Positions 42,022 through 51,633 of a stretch of 64,000 bases of DNA are shown in pieces. Position 1 is the first letter of the stretch, and every line of letters begins with the position of its first letter. This stretch comes from Paraktedonobacter sp964250225. Its GTDB lineage: Bacteria > Chloroflexota > Ktedonobacteria > Ktedonobacterales > Ktedonobacteraceae. The DNA lies in NCBI GenBank assembly GCA_964250225.1, contig CAXUEY010000007.1, forward strand, positions 1 to 64,000. The letters are read 5' to 3'. Below the pieces are notes generated by a model. The model searched no databases and was not told the DNA's origin. It worked only from the letters and a program-made list of their open reading frames with translations. The translations under genes and the position numbers were made by a program.

Positions 42022-44961
42022 TTACACCTCATCAGATTGGTGCTTCTGTTGCGCCTCGCGTTCTGCCTGCTTCTTGAGTGCTTCTTGACGCAGCTTCTCT
42101 TCCTCCATGATATCGGCGGCTTCGTCGGCCAGGGTGCGGCCCTCGCCGCCACCTCCGCGATGCCTGGGCGAGGATGAACGCGTCTCCAGTACTTCGCGTG
42201 AGCGGCCTCCCCCCTCGGCTTTGCTGATAACACCGCGCTCTTCCAGCAGGTCGATCAGGCGCGCGGCCCGCGAATAGCCGACCTTCAGGCGCCGTTGTAA
42301 GAGCGAGATCGAGGCGCGTTCATACTCCTGCACGACCTGCTCGGCCTGCTCCAGCAACTCGTCTTCCAGCTCGAATTCGTCGGCAGGCTGCTCACTGACC
42401 TCCCAGCCAGGCTCGACGCTGCCGGGGATAGCAGCACCCTGGGGCTGCTCAGCGGCGTTGACGGTCTGCGCGGCGTGTTCGGCGGCCTGCTGGTGCCAGT
42501 AGGCCACCAGGCGCTCGGCCTCTTCATCGGCCACAAACGCTCCCTGGATGCGTTCCGGCTTGCCCGCGTCCGCTGGCAGATAGAGCATGTCGCCGCGTCC
42601 CAGCAGACGTTCCGCACCACCCATGTCGATAATCGTGCGCGAGTCCACCGCCGAACTGACCATAAACGAGATACGCGTGGGGATATTGGCTTTGATCAGA
42701 CCGGTAATCACGTCCACCGAGGGGCGCTGCGTGGCCACGACCAGGTGAATGCCGGTGGCGCGGGCTAGCTGGGCCAAGCGGCAGATCAACCCCTCAACCT
42801 CTTCGGGCGCGGCCATCATCAAATCAGCCAGTTCGTCGATGATAATCACGATGGCTGGCAGATTCTTGAGCGTCTCGTCGCCACGCGCCATACGTTCCGC
42901 GCGCATCTTGCGATAGCCGTCCAGGTTGCGCACCCCCAGTTGTGAGAAGAGCCGGTAGCGTTTCTCCATCTCCCCTATGGCGATTTTGAGCAAACCCACT
43001 ACGCGCTCAACCTCGATTACAACTGGCGAGAGCAGGTGCGGGATACCGTTATACATGGAAAGCTCGACCATCTTGGGATCAACCATCAACATACGCACGT
43101 CATCGGGCGTGGCCTGCGAGATAATACTGGAAATGATTGCATTAATAGCAACTGACTTACCCGCACCTGTTGCGCCAGCAATCAACAAATGCGGCATTTT
43201 CGCCAAATCGCCTACACGAACAGCGCCTGCCACATCCTTGCCCAGGGCGACGGTGAGCTTTGATTTGTTTTTAGCGGCCTGGTACTCTTTGCTCTCCAGG
43301 ATCTCGCGCAGGGTGACCAGGCGGCTATTCTTATTGGGGATCTCCACGCCCACGTAGGGTCGTCCGGGGACTGGTGCCTCCATGCGGATGGTTTTCGACT
43401 CCAGCACCAGGGCCAGGTCGTTTTGCAACGCCATGATGCGGCTGACCCGTGTGCGCGCCTCGTAGACGATATTGCCCGCCGAGTCTTTGACCGGCACGGG
43501 GCGCCCCTTCTCGTCCTCTTTCATCATGGGCTTGCCCGTGGGGCGAATGCCGAAGCGGATCACGGTCGGGCCGATGCTGACATCTTCGGGCCGCACCTCG
43601 GCCTCCACGCGGAAGCTGCGCAGGGTATCCTGGATGGTTTTGGCCAGGCCCGTGGTATCGTCGCCCAGGATATGCAGCTTCACGTCCTCCGGGCTGTTCA
43701 GCAGCGAGCTATCCGGCTGCTTCCAGGGCGAGGAGCTTTCTGGCGTAGCGGAGCGTCGCACGATTCTGGGCTGTTGCACGCGTTTGGGATTGGGCGCGAG
43801 CGGCTCCATCTCTTCTAGTTCCTCAGCGTCCGGGGCTGGCTGCTCTGGCAGTGGCAACTGGCGCACACCTTTGACGGCAGCCAGGTGCTCGGCCCGGTTA
43901 AGCGCCTGAGCCTCACGCGGTCCCTTCGGCACCTTCCCGATCTGCTGCTTATGCAAGTTGATATCGTTGCGCGGGTCGTCGTCGGCGTCAAAATCATCTT
44001 CAAACTCAACAGCCGCGTCATCGGCGTCGTCAAACTCTTCGTCATCCACATCCGCGCGCGCGGGCGCTTTAGAGGCGCTGTTCTCAAGCAGGCCGTTGCC
44101 ATAGCGACTGAAGCGCGGACGTTGCCCTAAAAACGGCGACGCGCTCTGAGCAGCGGCACCAGTAGTGCGCGGCTCCAGGAAGACGCGGTGCAGAAGCGTC
44201 CAGGTGGCCCGCAGATGACTCAAGGTCACCTGAAAGGTCAGCAGCGCCACAACGATCAGCAGGCCGATCAGCAGGACGTGGCCGCCGAAGCCCCAACTGA
44301 GCAGCGGCGTGGCGATCAGACCACCGATGATGCCGCCCGTGGTGTGTCCCAGCAACAACTGACTCTCCGCCAGCAATAACGCCAGTAGCACCAGCACACC
44401 CAGCACCAGCGACCAGCGAATAAAACGAATATTGCGCATGCCCTCGATCAAATGCGCGCCAGCGAACGCAACCAGCCCCAGCGCCACCGGCAGGGCCGTC
44501 CAGCTAAAGATGCTATAGAAAAAAGTCGCCAGCGGTGCGAACAGCGGCACATGTCTCCAGAAGGTCAACGCGCCAAAGAGCACAAAAGCCAGCACCAGCA
44601 GCGCAATGCTAAAGAGCCGCTGCTGCTCATGTGGCTGCATCTCGCCCCATTTATCGCGCATCTGGCCAATCAGGCGCGAATCTGCGGTAGCCGGCGCGGG
44701 CGTGCCTGCGAACGTGCCTTTCTTGTTCGCAGCCGCACCCTTCTTGCTGCTGGCCTGGACGCCGCTCGCGCGCCGTTTGGGGGGTGCGCTGCTGGCGCGT
44801 TGCCGCGAGCTGGCAGGCGCACCGCGCTGCTCCATGCGTGCCGTCTGGCTGGAACCGAGGCTCCCAGCCGCTTTGCTCACACGCGAAGACTTACCGGCGT
44901 CCACACCCGGCACCAGGCGCTCTCTCTTGTTCTGCTCTTTTTTCTGTCCGTTACCCGCCAT
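42022..44961 (-). CDS. ftsK: FtsK/SpoIIIE DNA translocase
   Basis: 979 residues from the ATG at 44961 (MAGNGQKKEQNKRERL), preceded by AGAGGGAC. The N-terminus has a basic Ser/Ala-rich stretch, then about four or five membrane segments (130-270), an acidic/Asp-rich linker (EEFDDADDAAVEFEDDFDAD), then the motor domain: GATGAGKSVAINAIISSIIS (Walker A, about residue 594), VIIIDELADLMMAAPEEVEG (Walker B) and LARATGIHLVVATQRPSVDV. The C-terminal gamma domain ISLLQRRLKVGYSRAARLID binds KOPS-like sites. It pumps chromosomal DNA through the division septum or into the spore. Full-length and intact. Confidence 0.95.
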   Translation of the reverse strand: MAGNGQKKEQNKRERLVPGVDAGKSSRVSKAAGSLGSSQTARMEQRGAPASSRQRASSAPPKRRASGVQASSKKGAAANKKGTFAGTPAPATADSRLIGQMRDKWGEMQPHEQQRLFSIALLVLAFVLFGALTFWRHVPLFAPLATFFYSIFSWTALPVALGLVAFAGAHLIEGMRNIRFIRWSLVLGVLVLLALLLAESQLLLGHTTGGIIGGLIATPLLSWGFGGHVLLIGLLIVVALLTFQVTLSHLRATWTLLHRVFLEPRTTGAAAQSASPFLGQRPRFSRYGNGLLENSASKAPARADVDDEEFDDADDAAVEFEDDFDADDDPRNDINLHKQQIGKVPKGPREAQALNRAEHLAAVKGVRQLPLPEQPAPDAEELEEMEPLAPNPKRVQQPRIVRRSATPESSSPWKQPDSSLLNSPEDVKLHILGDDTTGLAKTIQDTLRSFRVEAEVRPEDVSIGPTVIRFGIRPTGKPMMKEDEKGRPVPVKDSAGNIVYEARTRVSRIMALQNDLALVLESKTIRMEAPVPGRPYVGVEIPNKNSRLVTLREILESKEYQAAKNKSKLTVALGKDVAGAVRVGDLAKMPHLLIAGATGAGKSVAINAIISSIISQATPDDVRMLMVDPKMVELSMYNGIPHLLSPVVIEVERVVGLLKIAIGEMEKRYRLFSQLGVRNLDGYRKMRAERMARGDETLKNLPAIVIIIDELADLMMAAPEEVEGLICRLAQLARATGIHLVVATQRPSVDVITGLIKANIPTRISFMVSSAVDSRTIIDMGGAERLLGRGDMLYLPADAGKPERIQGAFVADEEAERLVAYWHQQAAEHAAQTVNAAEQPQGAAIPGSVEPGWEVSEQPADEFELEDELLEQAEQVVQEYERASISLLQRRLKVGYSRAARLIDLLEERGVISKAEGGGRSREVLETRSSSPRHRGGGGEGRTLADEAADIMEEEKLRQEALKKQAEREAQQKHQSDEV

Positions 44962-45276
44962 ACAAAGTCCCTCTTGCACACAAAAAGCTGACATACAAAG
45001 ACACCACCATGATAGCGCAAGTGTTCAAGGGAACGCAAGTGGTAGCACCGCCAGTCTTCCTAAAAAAGTGCTTTATTTCGGCAGGCAAGCAGAAAAAGAT
45101 GTGTCAACTCACCGATCTCTATCGGTGGATTCACCCTTCTGGGCATAACAAGTAGTGGCCTGTTGCTGTTGCCCGCGACCACAGGCGCGTTAGCTACAGC
45201 CATGTTCTCACTCGGCATCGTGGCGACCAAAAACTGATGTTTTGGATCAATCCTGGTGGATCACCTCTCATTTGCA

Positions 45277-45868
45277 GTGGATGATGGCCATCCTAACCTA
45301 CGAATGGCTCGCTGGTACGCGCCCGTTTGAAGGGTCTTTCACGGAGGTTTTCTCCAGAAAGCGCAAAGGCCTCTATTATCAAAGTGCCGACGGTGCCCTT
45401 GCCAGCGATCCCGCGCACCGTGCCGCAGACTGACCCGCCACCTCCTTCTAGCGCGGGCAAACCAACCGGGCAGATCGCGAACTCCACCAGAGATTTGTCT
45501 CAGGCTACCAGAGACCTGTCGCCGGGTGAGCGCTCTACTGGTGGCCTGCTCCCACTCCCTCCAGCCATATCAGAAACACCTGCTCAATCGCCGCGCAGAC
45601 TAGACTCACCCGCCGCGCCCTTGTGCTGGCCGGTGTAATTGGTGCAGGTATTTTCATCACCTGGGAGGCCGTCTCGCACCAGGCTCTTTTTGGGCATAGA
45701 GCTACCCCTTCTGGCCAGAAACCGGCTCCTACGTTTGCTCCTCACCTGCCATATACTTACCACGGCCATACCAACACAGTGAATGCCGCGGCATGGTCGC
45801 CCGATGGCAAACGGGTAGCCTCCGCCAGTAACGATAAGACCGTCCAGGTGTGGCAAGCTCCCTAACAG
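45277..45868 (+). pseudogene. Decayed Ser/Thr kinase-WD40 gene
   Basis: The first fragment, in one frame, reads AILTYEWLAGTRPFEGSFTE, the C-lobe alpha-F/activation region of a bacterial Ser/Thr kinase. The Pro/Ser-rich linker after it continues in another frame, and the first frame then returns with three stops before LTRRALVLAGVIGAGIFI (a membrane segment) and WD40 repeat TNTVNAAAWSPDGKRVASAS, ending at TAA 45863-45865 after NDKTVQVWQAP. The catalytic N-lobe is missing. So the ancestor was a kinase with a transmembrane segment and an extracellular WD40 propeller, of which the propeller is reduced to about one blade. Confidence 0.7.
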
Positions 45869-45918
45869 CACCCTCCACGCAGCCCTGGCCGCCCTGCATC
45901 TTATTTTGCTCACACCCA

Positions 45919-45983
45919 TTTCCTTGACAAAAGCAACGATATGATGGATACTGGCATGTAAATAGTTGCTTTTGTCAAGGAAA
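45919..45983 (+). promoter_or_regulatory. Promoter and MarR operator of the MarR-GNAT gene
   Basis: Perfect 19-base inverted repeats (45919-45937 and 45965-45983, core CCTTGACAAAAGCAAC) are separated by 27 bases. The left arm includes TTGACA (45925-45930), and GATACT lies 16 bases further (45947-45952), so the two halves flank the promoter, the standard layout of MarR autorepression. The start codon is 45999. Confidence 0.75.
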
Positions 45984-45998
45984 GGAGATGAGTATATC

Positions 45999-46925
45999 AT
46001 GACTGAACTCCCCGAAGAGAGGATTAGCGCGATTCGGCAGTTCAATCGCTTTTTCACACGGCAAATTGGTGTTTTGCGCGAGGGTCTCCTGCACAGCCCT
46101 TATACGCTCACTGAAGCACGCATCCTGTTTGAGCTGGGGCAGGGTGGCCAGGTGACGGCTACCAGACTTGGCCGCGAACTGGGCCTCGATGCCGGCTACT
46201 TGAGTCGCATCCTGGCGCGTTTTGAACAGCAGGAACTCCTGGAAAAAGTGCGTTCTGAAAATGATGGACGGCAGTTTCTGCTCAACCTCACCGTGGAAGG
46301 TCGCAAGGCTTTTGACCTGCTCGACCAGCGTTCACGTGACGAGGTAATGGAAATGCTGCATGAACTGAGTGAAGAGGATCAGCAGCGTCTGTTGAAGGGC
46401 ATGCAGACCATCGAAAGTGTCCTGACCAACGGCTTCAAATTTTCTGAACCTTTTGTGCTGCGTCCACATGAGCCGGGCGATATGGGATGGGTCACTCACC
46501 GGCATGGGCTGCTCTACGCGCAGGAATATGGCTGGGACGAACACTTTGAGGCCCTGGTCGCCCAGATCGTCTCAGATTTCATCACCAACTACAATCCTGC
46601 ACGAGAGCGTTGCTGGATCGCGGAGATGGATGGAGAGATCGTCGGCTCGGTCTTTGTCGTGCAGAGTAGCGAGACGGTTGCCAAACTGCGCCTGCTGCTG
46701 GTCGAACCCGGAGCGCGTGGCCTGGGACTGGGTACGCGCCTGGTTGAAGAATGCATTCGCTTCGCCCGGCGGCGTGGCTACCAGAAACTAATGCTCTGGA
46801 CCAATAGCGTGCTTGTGGAGGCGCGCCACATCTACGAGAAGACAGGCTTCAGGCTCGTTGAAGAGGAGGCGCACCACAGTTTCGGCCACGACCTGATTGG
46901 AGAGACATGGGAACTGCTGTTGTAA
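45999..46925 (+). CDS. MarR regulator fused to a GNAT acetyltransferase
   Basis: 308 residues from the ATG at 45999 with GGAGATG upstream. Residues 1-150 are a MarR domain: YTLTEARILFELGQGGQVTA, LGRELGLDAGYLSRILARFE and the wing SENDGRQFLLNLTVEGRKAF. Residues 160-308 are a GNAT domain: LRLLLVEPGARGLGLGTRLV (acetyl-CoA loop), and EARHIYEKTGFRLVEEEA. Such fusions occur in several bacteria; the acetyltransferase might modify a ligand or a target protein. A perfect palindrome lies just upstream. The next gene overlaps by 19 bases. Confidence 0.92.
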   Translation: MTELPEERISAIRQFNRFFTRQIGVLREGLLHSPYTLTEARILFELGQGGQVTATRLGRELGLDAGYLSRILARFEQQELLEKVRSENDGRQFLLNLTVEGRKAFDLLDQRSRDEVMEMLHELSEEDQQRLLKGMQTIESVLTNGFKFSEPFVLRPHEPGDMGWVTHRHGLLYAQEYGWDEHFEALVAQIVSDFITNYNPARERCWIAEMDGEIVGSVFVVQSSETVAKLRLLLVEPGARGLGLGTRLVEECIRFARRRGYQKLMLWTNSVLVEARHIYEKTGFRLVEEEAHHSFGHDLIGETWELLL

Positions 46926-48214
46926 GAAAAGGGGCGCTGCCTCAACCTCTCCAACTCGGTTTCCTGGTTGGAGCCAATCTGCTGGCTTCTATCGCTGGCG
47001 GAAAGGTGTTGAGCGCCGCAGAAGGTGTGACAGGAATTGCAGTGCTGGGCAGTGGATCACTGCTCGCCCTCTTGCTCGGTAGTGCGCTGGGCCTGGGGTT
47101 GCTGCTCGCCTCGCGACGTTTCCTGGGACATTGGGCACTGGTTGGTCTCTCGCTTGCTACGGTGTTCAGTTCGCTCACGCTCATGGCGATCCTCTGGAGT
47201 GATAAGCTGGCCCAGCATGTGGGTACAACCATCTGGCAGGGGAGCCATCACACCCTGGCTCAACCAGAGGCGTGGCTCTTCTTCCTCGCCCTGATCGTGC
47301 GCTGCGGCCTGTGGTTCGCGGGTCGCTCTATGAGGTCAGATCGAGCTGGTTCGCTGCACCCAGCATGGCTCGCGTTTACCGAGATGGCCTACTTCCTGGG
47401 CTTCATCGTTGGCCTGCTCATCGGTCCCCTCTCCGTGGCAGGTCAGGGAAACCTCGCCAGTACGTTGTTTTTAGACGTGCTTCTGCTGAACGTTGTGACT
47501 GCTGGCGATTTCTTTGGCGGGCGTATGGCTCCTCTTCGCTATGCAGCAGCTATGCAACAATCTGCTGGTGAGTTGACGCCGAGCAGACCTTTTTCCTTCT
47601 GGCCCCTTACCGCAGCCTTTGGCGCCTCGACCGTGGCATGTCAGGTAGTAGTTCTGCATGTCGCGGATGTCCTGGCTCAAACGCGCCAGACCAGCTGGTC
47701 GAATCTCACGTTGGCCGCTTTTTATCTGGGGGTAGCTCTGGCGGCGGCGCTCTGCACGCGGGCACATCCAGTCCTTGAAGTGGCAAAAGCGTGGCGAGTC
47801 GGGCTTGTTATGCGAGCAGGCAGGCGCGTTGTACGTATTTCGCTGCTTCCGCTCATCATGTGTATAGGTATGCTGACGCTGGGAGGGATTGCTGGCATCG
47901 TAACCGCTACTCAGGCGGGAACGGTCCTGGCGCCCTGGTCTATGGTTGGCATCCTGGCGCTAGCCGCTGTAGGGAGTGGTGCCGGTCTCTTTGAGATGCT
48001 GGTGCTCGCATTGTTGGGGAGCCTGCGTACCAGAGGCAGCGGGTCCGTAGCCCTGGCCTTCGGGATAGTCGCAACGATTGCAGCCATCGCTCTCTTTCTG
48101 ATGATGCTGGGAAATCTCCGTGTCATCGGTTGGGTCGTCACAAGCGCACTCGGTTTGGCGCTCACTGTCTGGATAGTTCGTGAGGCTTCTCATATCCAGG
48201 TGAAGAGAGGGTGA
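46907..48214 (+). CDS. Multipass membrane protein, MFS-like
   Basis: 435 residues with about 11-12 hydrophobic segments and few charges between them. The ATG at 46907 lies inside the end of the MarR-GNAT gene, so it is translationally coupled. The N-terminal LGFLVGANLLASIAGGKVLS and the loop after segment 7 (AMQQSAGELTPSRPFSFWPL) resemble major-facilitator transporters, but the usual Arg/Asp motif between segments 2 and 3 is not clear. It is probably an exporter or importer whose expression is controlled by the MarR-GNAT protein. Substrate is unknown. Confidence 0.72.
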   Translation: MGTAVVRKGALPQPLQLGFLVGANLLASIAGGKVLSAAEGVTGIAVLGSGSLLALLLGSALGLGLLLASRRFLGHWALVGLSLATVFSSLTLMAILWSDKLAQHVGTTIWQGSHHTLAQPEAWLFFLALIVRCGLWFAGRSMRSDRAGSLHPAWLAFTEMAYFLGFIVGLLIGPLSVAGQGNLASTLFLDVLLLNVVTAGDFFGGRMAPLRYAAAMQQSAGELTPSRPFSFWPLTAAFGASTVACQVVVLHVADVLAQTRQTSWSNLTLAAFYLGVALAAALCTRAHPVLEVAKAWRVGLVMRAGRRVVRISLLPLIMCIGMLTLGGIAGIVTATQAGTVLAPWSMVGILALAAVGSGAGLFEMLVLALLGSLRTRGSGSVALAFGIVATIAAIALFLMMLGNLRVIGWVVTSALGLALTVWIVREASHIQVKRG

Positions 48215-48251
48215 GCCACATTTGCTCAACCTCTCATAACCTGGATATGAG
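48189..48251. terminator. Inverted repeat between convergent genes, probable terminator
   Basis: CTCATATCCAGGT (48189-48201) and ACCTGGATATGAG (48239-48251) are perfect 13-base arms. A second, imperfect inner stem (GAGAGGGTGAG with CTCAACCTCTC) lies within. The left arm covers the end of the membrane protein gene and the right arm lies before the RNase J stop. Confidence 0.6.
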
Positions 48252-48256
48252 AGGGA

Positions 48257-49918
48257 TCAGACCTCCATCACAACTGGCAAAACCATTGGGCGCCGGTGGG
48301 TCTGTTCGTAGAGATACTCGCTCAACGTGTGGCGGATCTTATCTTTCACGAAGGCCCAATCGGAGGCATGGCCGTTCAAACCGGCAAACGAGTCGAGCAC
48401 ACGCCCGCGGGCGTTCGCCAGCAGCTCCTCAGAATCGCGCATGTAGACGAAGCCGCGCGAAACGATATCGGGGCCTGCAAGCGGCTGGCCGGTCTCTTTA
48501 TCCACCGTCAGCACCACCATCAGGATGCCATCCTGGGCCAGCACCTGGCGGTCACGTAGCACGATCTGCCCGATATCACCCACGCCCAGGCCATCGACGA
48601 AGACATTGCCGCAGGACGTATGCCCGACGGTCTTGATCTCGTCCGCCGTGATCTCAACCAGGTCGCCATCCTCGGCCACCACGATATGATTTTCAGGGAT
48701 GCCGAGCGAATAGGCCAGCTTGGCGTGCAGCACCAGTTGACGATATTCGCCGTGGATAGGCAGGAAGAATTTGGGTCGCAACAGACTGAGCATCAACTTC
48801 TGCTCCTCCTGCGCGGCATGGCCGGAGACATGCACACTGGCGATGGCCTGGTAAAAGACCTCCGCGCCCTGGCGGAAGAGGTTGTTGATCGTGCGGTTGA
48901 CCATGCGTTCGTTGCCCGGCACCGGTGTGGCCGAGAGAATCACCGTGTCGCCCGGCTGGATGCGGATCAAGCGATGATCCTGGTTGGCGATGCGCGTCAG
49001 GGCCGAGGTGGGTTCACCCTGGCTGCCCGTACACACAACTGCCACTTGCTCCGGGCGGAACTGCTTGATATCCTCGGCGCGGATCATCATACCCGCAGGC
49101 ATATGCAGGTAGCCCAGTTCAAGCGCCATCTGCACGTTATTCACCATGCTACGTCCAACCAGGGCCACGCGCCGGTCGTAGCGCTCAGCTGTATCGATGA
49201 CCTGCTGAACGCGGGAGAGCAGCGAGGCGAAGGTCGCCAGAATGACGCGTCCGGGTGCGTTGGCGAAGAGCTTGTCAAACGAATCGTTGAGGACACGTTC
49301 AGAGGGCGTATAGCCGGGCGATTCTATGCGCGTGCTATCGCCCATCGCCACCAGAACACCCTCGTTGCCCAGCCGGGCCAGCGTCCCAAAGTCGGCGGGT
49401 TCACCATTAACCGGAGTGTGGTCAAACTTATAATCGCCCGTATGCACCACCGTGCCCACAGGCGTGTGGATCGCCAGCGCCACCGCGTCCGGCACGCTAT
49501 GATTGACGCGCACAATCTCTACCGTGCACTTGCCTGTCTCGATCTTATCATTGGCATTGACCACCTTCACCGCCGCTTTATCCAGCAAACGGTGCTCTTT
49601 GAGCTTGACATTAATCAAACCCTGCGTCAGACGGGTGGCATAAATGGGCGGGAAACCCAGCGCGGGCAGCACATAAGGCAGGCTGCCAATGTGATCCTCG
49701 TGGCCGTGGGTGATAAAGATGCCGCGAATACTCTCGCGCTTATCTTGCAGATAAGATGTATCGGGGATAACCAGATCCACGCCAAACATTTCCTCATCAG
49801 GGAACATCAGCCCGGCGTCGATGATGATAATGTCGCTCCCATACTCCACAACCATCATATTCTTTCCGACTTCCCCCAGGCCGCCCAGGGGGATCAGCCG
49901 AAGTTTTTCTGTTGTCAA
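48257..49918 (-). CDS. rnj: Ribonuclease J (metallo-beta-lactamase, beta-CASP)
   Basis: 553 residues from a TTG at 49918, chosen because GAGGAGG lies ten bases before it; an in-frame ATG at 49951 would add 11 residues. The metal site is FITHGHEDHIGSLPYVLPAL (HxHxDH), with the beta-CASP region MVNNVQMALELGYLHMPAGM and the later motifs VSGHAAQEEQKLMLSLLRPK and FLPIHGEYRQLVLHAKLAYS. RNase J is a 5' exonuclease and endonuclease in mRNA decay and rRNA processing. The C-terminal domain ends FVKDKIRHTLSEYLYEQTHR. Confidence 0.95.
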   Translation of the reverse strand: MTTEKLRLIPLGGLGEVGKNMMVVEYGSDIIIIDAGLMFPDEEMFGVDLVIPDTSYLQDKRESIRGIFITHGHEDHIGSLPYVLPALGFPPIYATRLTQGLINVKLKEHRLLDKAAVKVVNANDKIETGKCTVEIVRVNHSVPDAVALAIHTPVGTVVHTGDYKFDHTPVNGEPADFGTLARLGNEGVLVAMGDSTRIESPGYTPSERVLNDSFDKLFANAPGRVILATFASLLSRVQQVIDTAERYDRRVALVGRSMVNNVQMALELGYLHMPAGMMIRAEDIKQFRPEQVAVVCTGSQGEPTSALTRIANQDHRLIRIQPGDTVILSATPVPGNERMVNRTINNLFRQGAEVFYQAIASVHVSGHAAQEEQKLMLSLLRPKFFLPIHGEYRQLVLHAKLAYSLGIPENHIVVAEDGDLVEITADEIKTVGHTSCGNVFVDGLGVGDIGQIVLRDRQVLAQDGILMVVLTVDKETGQPLAGPDIVSRGFVYMRDSEELLANARGRVLDSFAGLNGHASDWAFVKDKIRHTLSEYLYEQTHRRPMVLPVVMEV

Positions 49919-50383
49919 AGTAAAACGTACCTCCTCACTACATTCAAACATGTAGCGCTCTAAATGTCGTTGTTTATTCTGTTCTATATATCTTTACTTC
50001 TGCCTGCATCTACAGAAGTCAAAGCCTGTGTTACAATGTCCAATTGCTCTAAACACCCTAAAATGTGCAACAACCCCAAAATATGTATGGACTTACCAGC
50101 TTCTCTCTTATGTATTATATATTGGGCGCATATATTTGGATTTATGTTCCATATATGGGTTAGGAAAAATACATTCTATAATCATCCGACAAAAGTGTAC
50201 CATAGGTGCAATGAAAACACAAGCTGATGGATGATTTGGAGCGCGCGGGCTGGCTTGAGCAGTAGTACAGAAACACCTCTCACCCGCGTTCGTCTTCTAG
50301 CATAGCAGGCACACAAAAAATAGTGTGAGGTTTTGGAAGCGCGGCGCGACATAGTAACGTATCATCAAAAGAAGGAGAGTACG
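49919..50383. other. AT-rich intergenic region
   Basis: About 465 bases, AT-rich compared with its neighbours. It contains the upstream region of RNase J, with TTGACT and TAAAGATATATAG on the minus strand as weak promoter elements not at ideal spacing. A short AT-rich frame at 49964-50227 is not credible as a gene. The ribosome site AAGAAGGAGAG at its right end precedes the sigma-factor fragment. Confidence 0.4.
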
Positions 50384-50548
50384 ATGAGCACGCAAACCAT
50401 GCTCGTGAGCAATATTGATGCGTTATTTACTGCCGCCCGGCCCCGCTTGCTGCGCCAGGCACACATGCGCGGCGTCGCACCCGATGCCGTGGATGATGTC
50501 GTGCAGGAGACTCTGCTGGAAGCCTGGCGCCACCTGGATGCCCTTCGC
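50384..50548 (+). pseudogene. Truncated sigma-70 (ECF-type) factor, N-terminal fragment
   Basis: From a good ribosome site (GAAGGAGAG) the ATG at 50384 opens about 55 residues: RPRLLRQAHMRGVAPDAVDD, then VVQETLLEAWRHLDALR, the region 2 start of an ECF sigma factor. After this the frame changes and unrelated sequence follows (MFS type). Regions 2.3 to 4 are gone, so the fragment cannot work as a sigma factor. Confidence 0.75.
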
Positions 50549-50850
50549 CTTTCTTTTGGACGCCCTCTCATTTGTGGCCTCAGCCGTAACGCTGACAACC
50601 ATGCATGATACGCGGGCCACGCCAGCATTAGCAGCACAGGATGGGCAAACGGACGCGACATCGGCGCAGGGAACCAGAGAAGCGAGCCAGGATACGATGA
50701 CGTTCTGGCAACTCTGGCGCTCTTCGCGTTTTTTAAGAACGATGCTGATCCGGGTCGCCTTTATGAATCTGGGGTCGGGGGCCGCCTTAGGGGTGGCGCT
50801 CCCGGTTTTCGCGCACGATAGCTTGCGCTCAGGAGCGAGCGGTGTGCCTC
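50548..50850 (+). pseudogene. Internal fragment of an MFS transporter gene
   Basis: In the next frame the sequence reads FLLDALSFVASAVTLTTMHD, then FLRTMLIRVAFMNLGSGAAL and GVALPVFAHDSLRSGASG, typical of the middle of ENTS-type MFS transporters (about segments 5-7). No start or stop belongs to it, and both ends join unrelated sequence: the sigma fragment on the left, the inverted nuclease fragment on the right. This is a deletion remnant. Confidence 0.7.
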
Positions 50851-51376
50851 GCCTTCGGTGGGGATCGTCACTAGCAGGATAAGAATCTCGCGCAACTGTT
50901 CCTCGCCTTGAACACGCTCTACGCGCACTCTGGCGAGGTCCAGCAAATCGGAGAAGCGCGCCGTCACTACCGCCATGATACTCTGCCGCACGCCCGCCTC
51001 GATTCCCTACGCACGACCTTTTTCAAGGCCTTTGATCTCACCTTTTTCAAAGCCCTTAATCTCTCCCTCTTTGACCAGTTCCTTGTACATGATAGAATTC
51101 TCGAACAGAAAATCATGCATGAAAGTAAACCTCCGTTCAATCCACGCGACCACGTCCATGTCGCTCTCAAACACCTGCAGGGCCAGCATACGCAGAATGG
51201 CCAGCGCCTCTGGCTTGTGCGCGTTTCTGAAACTGCGTTTCTCTCCAACCCACAAAGACCGCTCCTGGCAGTAACCACGCGAGCATATCCTGCGGGCTTT
51301 CCCGCAGCAATAGCTTCAAAATTAAGTTCCACCACATCTTCCCTCGACATCCTTTCGCTCGTTTTGAGTGTAACAT
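50838..51376 (-). pseudogene. Decayed Rpn/YhgA-type PD-(D/E)XK nuclease gene
   Basis: On the minus strand three frames carry separate parts of one ancestral gene: an N-terminal piece (KLLLRESPQDMLAWLLPGAV, then FVGWRETQFQKRA) near 51330-51210, a C-terminal piece (KPEALAILRMLALQVFESDM, then ENSIMYKELVKEGEIKGFEK) near 51230-51007, and a tail (MRQSIMAVVTARFSDLLDLA) from 50991. The nuclease core in between has been deleted. Such Rpn-like proteins form a large paralogous group in Ktedonobacteria and cyanobacteria. It is non-functional. Confidence 0.75.
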
Positions 51377-51633
51377 AGACCTACACCAGCTTCAATCCGG
51401 TCTGTTTTCCCCACACCACCGCCATTTTGCGTCCCCCGACACACCCATCTATCCGCATTCGTTTCTGGTATCGTATCTCTATATCTCATTATACATGTAC
51501 TACCAACAAGCAAGCAGTATTATGCTATGAAACAGAGGCGGTGTGAGGCTGCTAGCCAGCTACACCGGAATGCGGTATAAAATAGGGTAAGATAGGAGCA
51601 TATATCGTATTTCACAGATAAAGGAGGGTACAC

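Noticed and set aside
48620..49963. Plus-strand frame of 447 codons opposite RNase J
   Set aside because: RNase J motifs on the minus strand are complete, so this is a codon-bias shadow.
49964..50227. AT-rich 87-codon frame
   Set aside because: Low-complexity AT-rich intergenic DNA without a ribosome site or coding character.
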